From positions 29,320 through 93,319 of the forward strand of contig NZ_FRFF01000125.1 of NCBI RefSeq assembly GCF_900143625.1: 64,000 nucleotides of DNA, in the 5' to 3' direction. A model generated the notes under the pieces. That model had not been told where the DNA came from. It ran no database searches and saw only the letters and a list, made by a program, of their open reading frames with translations. The translations under genes were made by a program, and so were the position numbers. The number at the start of each line of letters is the position of its first letter. The stretch's first letter is position 1. Below are positions 39,875-48,361 of the stretch, piece by piece. The stretch comes from Nocardiopsis sp. JB363 (GTDB lineage: Bacteria > Actinomycetota > Actinomycetes > Streptosporangiales > Streptosporangiaceae).

Positions 39875-40597
39875 ATGGCGACCAACAACATTCCACACCC
39901 CGGCGGAGCCCCCGTGGTGACCGTCTCCGCCGCCTTCGGCGCCGGCGGCAGCGTGATCGGCCCGGCCGTCGCCGCTCGACTCCACGTCCCCTTCCTCGAC
40001 CGCGCGGTCCCCAGCGCCGTCGCCGAACAGATCGGCTGCTCACTCGACGAGGTCCTGCAACGCGACGACCGTGCGCCCGGTGGCTTCGAGCGGCTCCTCG
40101 CCGGTGCGGCCCGGTTGCCCACCGTCACCATCGGCAGTGTCGACACCGCCTATTTCGGCGCCACCGACGACGAGGGTCGTCTTCTGTACGACCACGAGTT
40201 CGTCGAACAGACCGAACTGGTCATCAAGGACGTGGCCCGCGCCGGCGGGGTCGTCCTCGGTCGCGCCGCCGCGGTGATCCTGGCCGACCACCCGGGCGCC
40301 GTGCACGTGCGGCTGATCGGAAGCCGCGAGGCTCGCCTGCGCCGCGCCCGCCGCCTGTGGGAACTCGGGGACCGGGAGGAGTGCGGCGGCAAGGGATGGG
40401 GGCCCACCGCGCCCACCGCGAAGCTGTTGGACGACAACGACCGCGCCCGCGCCTCCTACGTGCGCCGGTTCTACCGGGTCGATCCGGCCGATCCGAGCCA
40501 TTACCACCTGGTGGTCGATTCCACCGTGCTCTCCACCGACGCCTGTGCGGACATGGTGGTCCGGGCCGCCGAGGACCGTGCCAGGGAAAGTAATTAA
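39875..40597 (+). CDS. Cytidylate kinase-like family protein (Cytidylate_kin2)
   Basis: A 240-residue P-loop-type protein. The N-terminus VVTVSAAFGAGGSVIGPAVAARLHVPFLDR has the GxGGxxIG nucleotide-binding loop typical of the Cytidylate_kin2 family rather than a classical Walker A with Lys. VLGRAAAVILADHPGAVHVRLIGSREARLRRAR is the second conserved block. The physiological substrate is not known. ATG 39875 follows ggcaggtgg. It stands alone between two long intergenic regions. Confidence 0.82.
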   Translation: MATNNIPHPGGAPVVTVSAAFGAGGSVIGPAVAARLHVPFLDRAVPSAVAEQIGCSLDEVLQRDDRAPGGFERLLAGAARLPTVTIGSVDTAYFGATDDEGRLLYDHEFVEQTELVIKDVARAGGVVLGRAAAVILADHPGAVHVRLIGSREARLRRARRLWELGDREECGGKGWGPTAPTAKLLDDNDRARASYVRRFYRVDPADPSHYHLVVDSTVLSTDACADMVVRAAEDRARESN

Positions 40598-40936
40598 TGC
40601 GATTTTTTCCGAAGGGGTTAATTGTCCTCTTGTGCTGACGTTTCCCCCTTGACTCGGGTAGGGTGAAGCGACTCGGTTGTGGGTTCCCAGCCAGCCCCCG
40701 GCCGGCAACCGAGCCCCGCCCCCGAAGGCACCCCCTCGACGGATGTCCACGGCGGGACGCGTCGCCGGCACGGACGCGGACCCGTGATTCCGGCGGGCGA
40801 GAGCCGACCAGAGCCACCGGGGTGGACCCACGGCGTACAGGGCCACAGCCATCCCGAGGTCGGTCCGTACATCCACGGGAGAGCCGCCGGTGCGCCCCGC
40901 GGACGCATGACACCAGCCAAAGCCAAGGAGCAACAC
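40598..40936 (+). other. 339-base leader region of the malic enzyme gene
   Basis: A promoter (CTGACG 40635-40640, 18-base spacer, TAGGGT 40659-40664) predicts a transcript starting near 40671 and a 5' untranslated region of ~265 bases. The leader opens with a stem ctcggttg (40672-40679) / caaccgag (40706-40713) enclosing further GC pairing. No known riboswitch core was recognised. An in-frame ATG at 40907 would shorten the leader only slightly. Confidence 0.45.
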
Positions 40937-42340
40937 GTGGCCACCCTTCCCAGCGTTTCGTACTCCATCACCGTCCGCCTGGAACTGGACGCCGGAGGCA
41001 GCGCGGTCGGCAGCCTCACCAACGCGGTGGAGCAGGTCGGCGGCATGATCACCGCCCTCGACGTGGCGGCCGCAGGCCACGAGCGCATCCGCATCGACGT
41101 CACCTGCGCCGCCCGCGACACAGAACACGCACAGTCGATCGTCGACGCCCTCGGCGCCGTCGACGGGGTCACGGTCCACAAGGTCAGCGACCGCACCTTC
41201 CTCATGCACCTCGGCGGCAAGATCGAGATGAAGTCGAAGGTGCCGCTGCGCAACCGCGACGAACTCTCCATGGCCTACACGCCCGGCGTGGCCCGCGTCT
41301 CCCAGGCCATCGCCGCCAACAAGGACGACGCCCGCCGCCTCACCATCAAGCGCAACAGCGTCGCCGTGGTCACCGACGGCTCCGCCGTCCTGGGACTGGG
41401 CAACATCGGCCCCGAAGCCGCCATGCCCGTCATGGAGGGCAAGGCCGCCCTGTTCAAACGCTTCTCCGACATCGACGCCTGGCCCATCGCCCTGGACACC
41501 CAGGACGTCGACGAGATCGTCCGCACCGTCCAGTTGATCGCCCCCGGCTTCGGCGGCATCAACCTGGAGGACATCTCCGCCCCGCGTTGCTTCGAGGTCG
41601 AGGCCCGTCTGCGCGAACTCCTGGACATCCCCGTCTTCCACGACGACCAGCACGGCACCGCCATCGTCGTCCTGGCCGCCCTGCGCAACGCCCTGCGCGT
41701 GGTCGGCAAGAAGCTGTCCGAGGTCCGCATCGTCATGTCCGGCGCCGGTGCGGCCGGCACCGCCATCCTCAAGCTGCTCATGCACGCCGGAGCGCGCGAC
41801 GTCATCGTCAACGACGTGCACGGGGCCGTCCACACCGGTCGTGAGGACCACGACGAGAACCTGAGCTGGATCGCCGAGCACACCAACCCGGCCGGTTACA
41901 GCGGCGACCTCAAGGGCGCCGTCGCCGGGGCCGACGTGTTCATCGGGGTCTCCGCCCCCGACCTGCTCGACGGCGGGGACATCGCCGAGATGAACGAGGA
42001 CTCGATCATCTTCGCGCTGGCCAACCCCGACCCGGAGGTCGACCCGGACGTCGCGCACCTGCACGCCGCGGTCGTCGCCACCGGGCGCAGCGACTACCCG
42101 AACCAGATCAACAACGTGCTGGTCTTCCCGGGCTTCTTCCGTGGCCTGCTGGACGCCCAGAGCCACAACGTCACCTCGGACATGATGGTCGCCGCGGCCG
42201 AGGCCCTCGCCGACGTCGTCACCGAGGACGAACTCGGCCCGAATTACATCATCCCGAGCGTCTTCCACGCGGACCTGTCCGGCCACGTGGCCAACGCGGT
42301 CCGTGAGGTCGCCCAACGCAGTCAGGCCGCTCAGGGCTGA
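40937..42340 (+). CDS. NAD(P)-dependent malic enzyme with N-terminal ACT-like domain
   Basis: A 467-residue malate dehydrogenase (decarboxylating), converting malate to pyruvate and CO2. Residues ~6-78 form an ACT-like regulatory domain (YSITVRLELDAGGSAVGSLTNAVEQVGGMI), then the malic enzyme domains follow with MAYTPGVARVSQAI, PVFHDDQHGTAIV (metal/substrate site) and the Rossmann loop MSGAGAAGTAILKLL. GTG 40937 is fixed by aaggag at 7-base spacing. The fused ACT domain suggests allosteric control by an amino acid or similar small ligand. Cofactor preference cannot be fixed from what is visible. Confidence 0.92.
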   Translation: MATLPSVSYSITVRLELDAGGSAVGSLTNAVEQVGGMITALDVAAAGHERIRIDVTCAARDTEHAQSIVDALGAVDGVTVHKVSDRTFLMHLGGKIEMKSKVPLRNRDELSMAYTPGVARVSQAIAANKDDARRLTIKRNSVAVVTDGSAVLGLGNIGPEAAMPVMEGKAALFKRFSDIDAWPIALDTQDVDEIVRTVQLIAPGFGGINLEDISAPRCFEVEARLRELLDIPVFHDDQHGTAIVVLAALRNALRVVGKKLSEVRIVMSGAGAAGTAILKLLMHAGARDVIVNDVHGAVHTGREDHDENLSWIAEHTNPAGYSGDLKGAVAGADVFIGVSAPDLLDGGDIAEMNEDSIIFALANPDPEVDPDVAHLHAAVVATGRSDYPNQINNVLVFPGFFRGLLDAQSHNVTSDMMVAAAEALADVVTEDELGPNYIIPSVFHADLSGHVANAVREVAQRSQAAQG

Positions 42341-42353
42341 ACAGCCTCGTCGA

Positions 42354-42369
42354 ACCTCCCTGAGGAGGT
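42354..42369 (+). terminator. Hairpin after malic enzyme gene
   Basis: acctcc-ctga-ggaggt, a perfect 6-bp stem 14 bases past the stop, followed by a loose C/T tract. Its descending arm (ggaggt) is not a ribosome site for the next gene, which starts 35 bases further. Confidence 0.4.
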
Positions 42370-42403
42370 CTCTCGTCGGTCGCTTTTCGGGTAAAGGTGG
42401 ACC

Positions 42404-42985
42404 ATGGACGAGTCGACTCTGACCGGGCGCCTGCTGGTGGCCGCCCCCCTGCTTCAGGAGGACTCCTTCCGCCGTTCGGTGGTGTTCGTCATCGACGACG
42501 CCGCCGACGGCACCCTCGGAGTGATCCTCAACCGGCCGCTGGAGCTTTTGGTGGACGAGGTGGTGTCCCGCTGGGGCGACTACGTCAGTTCCCCGGCGGT
42601 GATGTTCGCGGGCGGGCCGGTGGGCACCGATTCCGGTATCGCCCTGGGCAGCGCCGCTCCAGAGGAGGCCCCGCCGGGCTGGTCTCCGTTGGAGGACGTG
42701 CTCCCCGGAACAGGGCTGGACGGTGTGGGCGTTGTGGATCTGGACGGCCCGCCCGAGGTGCTCGGCTCCTCACTCGCCGCGCTGCGCGTGTTCGCCGGGT
42801 ACGCCGGGTGGGGTTCGGGGCAGTTGGCGGGGGAGATCGAGGAGGGCGCCTGGTTCGTGGTCGACGCGTTCGCCGACGACCTGTTCGGTGGCGACCCCGA
42901 GGGGCTGTGGTCGCGGGTCCTGCGCCGGCAGGGCGGGGAGATGGCCTTGTTGTCCACTTATCCGGACGATCCCACCATGAACTGA
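42404..42985 (+). CDS. YqgE/AlgH family protein (DUF179)
   Basis: A 193-residue protein of the widespread DUF179 family with unknown biochemical role. The conserved start TGRLLVAAPLLQEDSFRRSVVFVIDD, the block GTLGVILNRP, FAGGPVGTDSG and RVFAGYAGWGSGQLAGEIEEGAWFV are all present. TAAAGG ends 6 bases before the ATG, suggesting a leaderless mRNA. It is followed 81 bases later by the DUF3039 gene. Confidence 0.92.
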   Translation: MDESTLTGRLLVAAPLLQEDSFRRSVVFVIDDAADGTLGVILNRPLELLVDEVVSRWGDYVSSPAVMFAGGPVGTDSGIALGSAAPEEAPPGWSPLEDVLPGTGLDGVGVVDLDGPPEVLGSSLAALRVFAGYAGWGSGQLAGEIEEGAWFVVDAFADDLFGGDPEGLWSRVLRRQGGEMALLSTYPDDPTMN

Positions 42986-43066
42986 GCGGGCACTTCTCCC
43001 CGGGGAGATGAGATGGGCCACGGCACCCTATACCGTGGGATCCAGACGTTGAAAGGTGTGAGGACG

Positions 43067-43309
43067 ATGTCGATGGACGTCCTGAACAAGGTTCTTCCGG
43101 ACAGCGAGACCAAGCCGGATATCTCGCACGACGATGGTGACCGGGAACGGTTCGCCCATTACGTGCAGAAGGAGAAGATCACCCAGAGTGCGGTGAGCGG
43201 CGATCCGGTGATCGCCCTGTGCGGCAAGGTATGGGTGCCCAACCGCGACCCGAAGAAGTTCCCCGTGTGCCCGGAGTGCAAGCAGGCATACGAGGACATG
43301 ATGAAGTAG
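43067..43309 (+). CDS. DUF3039 domain protein
   Basis: An 80-residue actinobacterial protein of unknown function. HYVQKEKITQSAVSGDPVIALCGKVWVPNRDP and the C-terminal FPVCPECKQAYE provide a C...C-x2-C cluster that may bind zinc. ATG 43067 is preceded by gaaaggtgtgagg. TATACC at 43029-43034 is a plausible -10. Confidence 0.85.
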   Translation: MSMDVLNKVLPDSETKPDISHDDGDRERFAHYVQKEKITQSAVSGDPVIALCGKVWVPNRDPKKFPVCPECKQAYEDMMK

Positions 43310-43331
43310 GCGGCCTTCCGGTCGCACTCGA

Positions 43332-43369
43332 AAGGCCTTGACCCACCCTCGCGGGTGAGCCAAGGCCTT
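43332..43369. terminator. Bidirectional terminator between DUF3039 and htaA-like genes
   Basis: aaggccttg (43332-43340) pairs perfectly with caaggcctt (43361-43369), with further accc/gggt pairing inside. It separates two convergent genes. Confidence 0.75.
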
Positions 43370-43397
43370 CGTCGTTTCCGAATACGGACCGGGGTGC

Positions 43398-45320
43398 CTA
43401 GACCTCGGCCTCCGCGTCGGTGCGTCGGCGCGAGACCACGATGGCCGTGCCACCCGCGGTCACGGCGACCACGGCCGCGATCAGCAGCCCGGTCAGGGCG
43501 GTACCGGTGCTGGGCAGACCGGGCTTGCCACCGTCGTCACCACCGCCGCCGTCACCGGGGCCGGGGGTCGGGTCGCCGTCGCCACCACCGTTGCCGCCGT
43601 CACCGCCACCGGGGACCTCGACGTCCTCGTCCACGCTCAAGGCCAGGGAGATCGGGTCCAACCGCTCGCCCTCGACGTAGAAGTCGGCGAACGCGGGGAC
43701 ACCTTCGGCGGTGAGGGTGGCCGGGATCGGGCCCCAGCTCAGGACGCCCTCGTCGACCTCGGCCTCGACACCGGACAGGTCCAGGTCAGCCAGGGCGACG
43801 TCGTCGTAGGTGAGGAGTTCGGCGTCGGTCAGGGACTTGCTGACCACGTCGGCGCGCAGGGTGCCCGCCTCGCCGTCGATCTCCACACGCGGATCGGTGA
43901 CGGACATGTACAACAGCGGGTCGGCGTCACCGTAGACGTGACCCTCGAAGAGCACGGTGCCGGTGAGGTCGATCTCGGCGGTGACGTCGTCCAGGTTCAC
44001 CTCGCCGTTGGCGTCGGTGAAGGAGAAGGTGCCGTCGTCGTTGCGGGTGGCGCCGTCGGACACGGTGATGTCACCGGCGGCGATGTCGCCCTCGATGTAG
44101 TTGCGGAAGGACTCCTTGACGCCCCAGTCGGCGCGACCGTTGAACACGGTCTGGTCGCCCTCGGGGAGCTCCCCGCCGTCACCGTCATCGCCGCCATCTC
44201 CTTCGTCGTCGCCGTCGTCCTCGGTGGCGAAGGAGATCGGGGTCCACACGTCCTGGTCGCGGTTGCCGATGTCGGTGTGGTCGTTGAAGACCGCGATGTG
44301 GCACTGGTCCTCGACGCAGTCGTAGGTCGTCCCCTCGTTGTCGTAGGTGCCGGACACCTCGACCTCGGTGGAGAACGTGCCCTCGTCACCGGGGGCGTCG
44401 GTCCCGCCCAGCCACACCGCGCCGGTGTGGTGGGCCGGGTAGGAGTCCGAGGACTGCTCCTCGGCGGTCAGCGCGACGTAGACACCCTGGCCGGGACGGA
44501 AACCGGTGCCGTCGACGGTGACGGACTCACCCTCGGGGTTCAGTTCCTGGGTCTTGGAGACGGTGACCTTCGGGTCGTGGGCGGGTTCACCGGGCTCGCC
44601 GGGTTCCCCCGGCTCCCCGGGGTCGCCGCCCTCCACTGCCGTGGTGGTGAAGGACAGCGGGTCCATGGGATCGCCCGCGCCATAGAAGTCGGCGAAGGCC
44701 TCGACCGCGTCGGCGTGCAGGGTGCCGGCCTCGGAGGTGAAGCCGATGTCGTCGCCGTCCACGGTCAGCTCGGCGCCGGTCAGCTCGGCCACGGGGACCT
44801 CGCCGAACTCGATCAGGCCACCGGGGGGCAGGCTCGGGTCCGCGCCCTTGAACTCGCGGCTGGTGACGTCGGCGTAGAGGGTGGCGGAGCCGTCTCCGTC
44901 GAACTCCACGCGCGGATCGGCGACCTGGACCTCCAGGACCGCGCCCTGACCATGGTCGTGGCCGGCGAAGACCACCGTGCCACCGAAGCTCACCTCGCCG
45001 GAGGCGTCCTCCTTGGAGACGGAGCCGTCCACGGTGGGGAAGTCGAAGGTTCCGTCGTCGTTGACGCTCGCGCCGTCGGACGCGGTGATCTCACCGGCGG
45101 CGATGGGGCTGCCGATGTAGTTGCGGAAGGACTCCTTGACGCCCCAGGTGGCGGAACCGCCGTCCAGGGAGACGGGCGCCTCGTCGGCCATGGCGGCAGG
45201 GGCAGCCGCCACGGTGAGGGAGGCCCCGAGGGCGGCCGCGCCCACGTAGGCGGTGAGGGAGCGCAGCGCTCGACGGGCTCTGCCCGCGCCGCCGGCCTCA
45301 CGGGTCGTGTTGGTGCTCAT
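43398..45320 (-). CDS. Cell-wall-anchored heme-binding protein with two HtaA domains
   Basis: A 640-residue surface protein. A signal peptide (to about residue 37, ...APAAMADEAP) is followed by HtaA domain 1 (about 40-210, opening ATWGVKESFRNYI), an Ig-like domain (about 245-355, VTVSKTQELNPEGESVTVDGTGF), HtaA domain 2 (about 375-555, opening ADWGVKESFRNYI), a Gly/Asp/Pro-rich wall-spanning linker, and the sorting signal LPSTG + hydrophobic helix + RRRTDAEAEV. HtaA domains bind heme in corynebacteria and hand it to HmuT, and hmuTUV lies 1.9 kb away. ATG 45320 gives a clean signal peptide. Confidence 0.9.
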   Translation of the reverse strand: MSTNTTREAGGAGRARRALRSLTAYVGAAALGASLTVAAAPAAMADEAPVSLDGGSATWGVKESFRNYIGSPIAAGEITASDGASVNDDGTFDFPTVDGSVSKEDASGEVSFGGTVVFAGHDHGQGAVLEVQVADPRVEFDGDGSATLYADVTSREFKGADPSLPPGGLIEFGEVPVAELTGAELTVDGDDIGFTSEAGTLHADAVEAFADFYGAGDPMDPLSFTTTAVEGGDPGEPGEPGEPGEPAHDPKVTVSKTQELNPEGESVTVDGTGFRPGQGVYVALTAEEQSSDSYPAHHTGAVWLGGTDAPGDEGTFSTEVEVSGTYDNEGTTYDCVEDQCHIAVFNDHTDIGNRDQDVWTPISFATEDDGDDEGDGGDDGDGGELPEGDQTVFNGRADWGVKESFRNYIEGDIAAGDITVSDGATRNDDGTFSFTDANGEVNLDDVTAEIDLTGTVLFEGHVYGDADPLLYMSVTDPRVEIDGEAGTLRADVVSKSLTDAELLTYDDVALADLDLSGVEAEVDEGVLSWGPIPATLTAEGVPAFADFYVEGERLDPISLALSVDEDVEVPGGGDGGNGGGDGDPTPGPGDGGGGDDGGKPGLPSTGTALTGLLIAAVVAVTAGGTAIVVSRRRTDAEAEV

Positions 45321-45608
45321 GTGATCGGTGGGTCCAATCGTGTCGGGGGATGGACGGGTGACCGGTCTCGATCGCGCATCGGGTCCGCGCTGAGCGGGCG
45401 CTGCGGTACCCACGGAGGGAGAGCGGTTCCTAAGGGAGAAGGGGTTCCTGCGACAGGGGGCGGTTGTCCACAGCCTTCGAGGTGGGGGTGGTGCCTCCAC
45501 CCCTCATGAGGTTGTCTCGTTATATGGGGGAGGCTTCGCCTCCGCCCACCCAGGCGTGCGCACTCGTGTGACGCCTGAGCTTGAAGTGATCACCGGGACG
45601 GGGGTGGG

Positions 45609-47009
45609 TCACGCGGTGGTCGGGTCGGTGCCGGTGGTGCGGCGTCGGGTCGCCACCAGCGCGGTGACGCCGGCCAGCGATGCCACCACGGCGGTCAGCA
45701 GTAGGCCCAGCAGTGGGGCACCGGTGCGGGCGAGGGGCCCTTCACCACCGGAACCACCGGAACCGGATCCGCCCGTGGCGCCTTCACCGGAGCCACCGTC
45801 GCTCGCACTCCCCGAACCGGAGCCCGAGCCCGAGCCCGACCCCTCGTCGGAACCGGATCCGGATCCGCCACCACCGTCGCCCGCCTGACCCGCGAACGTC
45901 ACCGGGACGAACTCGTCCTGGCTTCGGTCGCTGGAACGGGTGTGGTCGTTGCGGGTCACCACCGCGCACTCGGTGGCGCCCGTGGTGCAGTCGGTGTTGT
46001 CGTCCTTGGCCTTGACGGACAGTTCCACGGTGAAGCCGCCGTCGGTCCCACCACCCGTGTAGGGGGTGGCCAGTCCCTCGCCATAGGGCGGCGGGTTGCT
46101 GGACACCCATGCGGACGAACCGCCTTCGCCCTCCATGTCCACACCGCCGATGCACGGCCCGGGCGCGGCACTGGAACTCGCGTTGGCGGTGTCGCACAGG
46201 GCCACGTAGATGCCCTTGGCGGTGTCGTAGCCCGAACCTGTGACGGTCACGGTCTCCCCGTCGGGGTCGAGCCCGCTGGTCTTGGAGACGGTGAGCGACA
46301 GGTCGCCGGGTGTCCGGGGCACGGTCTGAGGTGCGTTGCGCGGAGCCGCCTGAGGCGCGCTCTCCGGAGCGGGCCGCGGCCGGCTCTCGGGGACGGAGGC
46401 CGGGACGGCGAAAGCGACCGGTACCGCGGCCACGACCGCGGGGACGGCGGGCGCCGCTGGGGCGAGCACCGGGGCGCTCATCCCCGGACCGGGAGCGGTG
46501 ACCACGTCATCGGTGGCCTCGTCCGCATCGTCCGCCTCGACCGTCTCCTCGGTCGGCTCGGGTTCCTCGGGCTCCTCGTCCTCGGTGTCCATCGAGCCCT
46601 CGACGTCGAGGACGACGATCTCGAAGGGGTCCTCGCCGGTGTCGAGGCCCGCCTCTGCGGCGAAGCCGACACCGGTGTCGAGGGTGACGCTGAACAGGCC
46701 GTGTTCGTCCACGTCGGTGGTGACGGTGTTGTCCTCGTCGAGGACGGCGGCGTCGGTCACCTCGGAGGGAACGGCGCGTGTGGTGATCTCGATCCGGGAA
46801 TCGGGGGTGTGCCCGATCCCGGAGACCGTGACGCTGTCGCCCTCGGGGTCGAGCCCCTGGGTTCGGTTCACGGTGGTGGTTCGGGGATGGACGGGTTCGC
46901 TGGAGGGTTCGGCGAACACCGTGGAGGGTGCGCCGGCGACCAGAATCGTCGCCGCGGCGACGATGGCCAGGGGTGGGACAAGCCCACGGAGGGGAACCGC
47001 TGCTCGCAT
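45609..47009 (-). CDS. Sortase-anchored surface protein with two Ig-like domains
   Basis: A 466-residue exported protein. The signal peptide is residues ~1-33 (ending STVFAEP). Two copies of the actinobacterial Ig-like repeat are seen, at about 45-135 (VNRTQGLDPEGDSVTVSGIG) and 240-370 (VSKTSGLDPDGETVTVTGSG), separated by a Pro/Ala-rich stretch. The same repeat occurs once in the adjacent HtaA protein. A Gly/Ser tract (~385-425) precedes the sorting signal LARTG, a hydrophobic helix and an Arg-rich tail. It has no HtaA domain, so any heme role is by association. ATG 47009 has aaagg upstream. Faces hmuT across iron boxes. Confidence 0.82.
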   Translation of the reverse strand: MRAAVPLRGLVPPLAIVAAATILVAGAPSTVFAEPSSEPVHPRTTTVNRTQGLDPEGDSVTVSGIGHTPDSRIEITTRAVPSEVTDAAVLDEDNTVTTDVDEHGLFSVTLDTGVGFAAEAGLDTGEDPFEIVVLDVEGSMDTEDEEPEEPEPTEETVEADDADEATDDVVTAPGPGMSAPVLAPAAPAVPAVVAAVPVAFAVPASVPESRPRPAPESAPQAAPRNAPQTVPRTPGDLSLTVSKTSGLDPDGETVTVTGSGYDTAKGIYVALCDTANASSSAAPGPCIGGVDMEGEGGSSAWVSSNPPPYGEGLATPYTGGGTDGGFTVELSVKAKDDNTDCTTGATECAVVTRNDHTRSSDRSQDEFVPVTFAGQAGDGGGGSGSGSDEGSGSGSGSGSGSASDGGSGEGATGGSGSGGSGGEGPLARTGAPLLGLLLTAVVASLAGVTALVATRRRTTGTDPTTA

Positions 47010-47075
47010 CAGGGGCCTTTGTTATCGGGCGGGTCGGACGGGGGACCGACCTCCGCGTGAGGTGGGGAATCGCCT

Positions 47076-47094
47076 TTAGGTTATGCTTACCTTG
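47076..47094. promoter_or_regulatory. DtxR/IdeR-type iron box (site 1)
   Basis: TTAGGTTATGCTTACCTTG matches the consensus TTAGGTTAGGCTAACCTAA at 15 of 19 positions. It lies in the divergent region between the surface protein gene and hmuT, where Fe-loaded DtxR/IdeR would repress both. Confidence 0.75.
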
Positions 47095-47095
47095 G

Positions 47096-47114
47096 TGAAG
47101 TGAGCCTTGCCTAA
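47096..47114. promoter_or_regulatory. DtxR/IdeR-type iron box (site 2)
   Basis: TGAAGTGAGCCTTGCCTAA matches the consensus at 13 of 19 positions and is centred exactly 20 bp from site 1, so two dimers could sit on the same face of the helix. Confidence 0.5.
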
Positions 47115-47251
47115 CTCGATCCCGGCGCCGAAATAGTTGACCACCGACGGGACACGGTTGTCAAGATGCTGACGACCTGTCATATCCGGGTTTTTTCGCG
47201 ACCGGATCCGCGGCCCCGTCCGGTATCCCGGCTCAATCGAAAGCGATCGCC

Positions 47252-48361
47252 ATGCCCCACGCCGTCCCCCGACCCCACCCGAGAGGGCGCAGCGCCCCGG
47301 CGAACCCCCGGCGCGGTGTCCTCGGGCTCCTCGCCGTGGCCTGCGCCATGGCCCTGACCGCCTGCACCGGCTCCGGCGCCCCCGTGAACGCGTCAGGGGA
47401 CGACGGCGGCATCCCGGACCTGTCCGAGAACCGCCTCCAGGTTCTGGCGGAGACCGCCACCCCCGAACTCCCCGTCACCGTCGAATCCGTGGTGCTCGAT
47501 CCCTACCGCTCCTCCTCCGACCCCCTGGAGTACGAGGACGTCGAGGTCACCGACGTCGAACGCGTCCTCCCGCTCACCGGAAGCCTCGCCGAGATCGTCT
47601 TCACCCTCGGCCTGGGCGACAACGTCGTCGGCCGCGACGTGGCCGCCACCTTCGACGAGGCCGCCGACCTGCCCGTCGTCAGCGAGGGCCACGAGGTATC
47701 CGCCGAGACGGTCCTGGCCCTACAACCGACCGTGATCCTCGCCGACACCCAGACCGGCCCTCCCGAGGTGATCGAACAGATCCAGAACTCGGGCGTCCCC
47801 GTCGTCATCGTCGAGGAGGCCTGGTCCATCGACGAGATGTACCCCCGCTTCGAACGCGTCGCCGAAGCCCTGGGCGTTCCCGCCTCCGGCACCCTCCTGG
47901 CCGAACGCACCCGGGAACAGATGGCCGGGGTACGCGAGAGCTCCCTGGAGACCGCCGGCGACCCCCTCGTCGCCTTCCTCTACCTGCGCGGCACCGCCGG
48001 CGTGTACCTGCTCGGCGGCCCCGGATCGGGCGCCGACGCCCTCCTCGACGAGATCGGAGCCCGGGACGCCGGGGTCGAGATGGGACTGACCACACCCTTC
48101 ACACCCATCACCACCGAGGCGCTCATCGAGGCCCGACCCGACGTCCTGCTGGTCATGACCAAGGGACTGGAATCGGTCGGCGGCGTCGCGGGGCTCGCCG
48201 AGATCCCCGGAGTGGCGCAGACCCCCGCCGGACAGAACCAGGCCGTCATCGACTTCGAGGACGGCGTCCTGCTCAACTTCGGCCCCCGCACCCCTCAGGT
48301 CATCACCACCCTGGCGGAGGAACTCGCCGCGGCCACCGGTGAGACCGGCGTCGACGAGTGA
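47252..48361 (+). CDS. hmuT: Heme ABC transporter substrate-binding lipoprotein
   Basis: A 369-residue lipoprotein receiving heme at the outer face of the membrane. A twin-Arg-containing basic N-terminus (PRRGVLGLLAVACAMALTAC) ends in the lipobox L-T-A-Cys38. The mature part is a class III binding protein with two lobes (VERVLPLTGSLAEIVFTLGLGDNVVGRD near residue 105). ATG 47252 has only a weak purine site (gaaagcg). Overlap with hmuU (GTGA) and iron boxes upstream support a single iron-regulated operon. Confidence 0.9.
   Translation: MPHAVPRPHPRGRSAPANPRRGVLGLLAVACAMALTACTGSGAPVNASGDDGGIPDLSENRLQVLAETATPELPVTVESVVLDPYRSSSDPLEYEDVEVTDVERVLPLTGSLAEIVFTLGLGDNVVGRDVAATFDEAADLPVVSEGHEVSAETVLALQPTVILADTQTGPPEVIEQIQNSGVPVVIVEEAWSIDEMYPRFERVAEALGVPASGTLLAERTREQMAGVRESSLETAGDPLVAFLYLRGTAGVYLLGGPGSGADALLDEIGARDAGVEMGLTTPFTPITTEALIEARPDVLLVMTKGLESVGGVAGLAEIPGVAQTPAGQNQAVIDFEDGVLLNFGPRTPQVITTLAEELAAATGETGVDE

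Noticed and set aside
40598..40936. A known riboswitch (cobalamin, SAM, glycine or ydaO class)
   Set aside because: No conserved core of these classes could be recognised by eye, so only an unclassified leader is reported.
45321..45608. A DtxR box upstream of the HtaA gene (ttaggaaccgctctccctc, minus strand)
   Set aside because: Only about 10 of 19 positions match the consensus, close to chance for this region.
45741..45880. Repetitive tract as a CRISPR or satellite repeat
   Set aside because: The repeats are codon-level Gly/Ser repeats inside the surface protein's wall-spanning linker.
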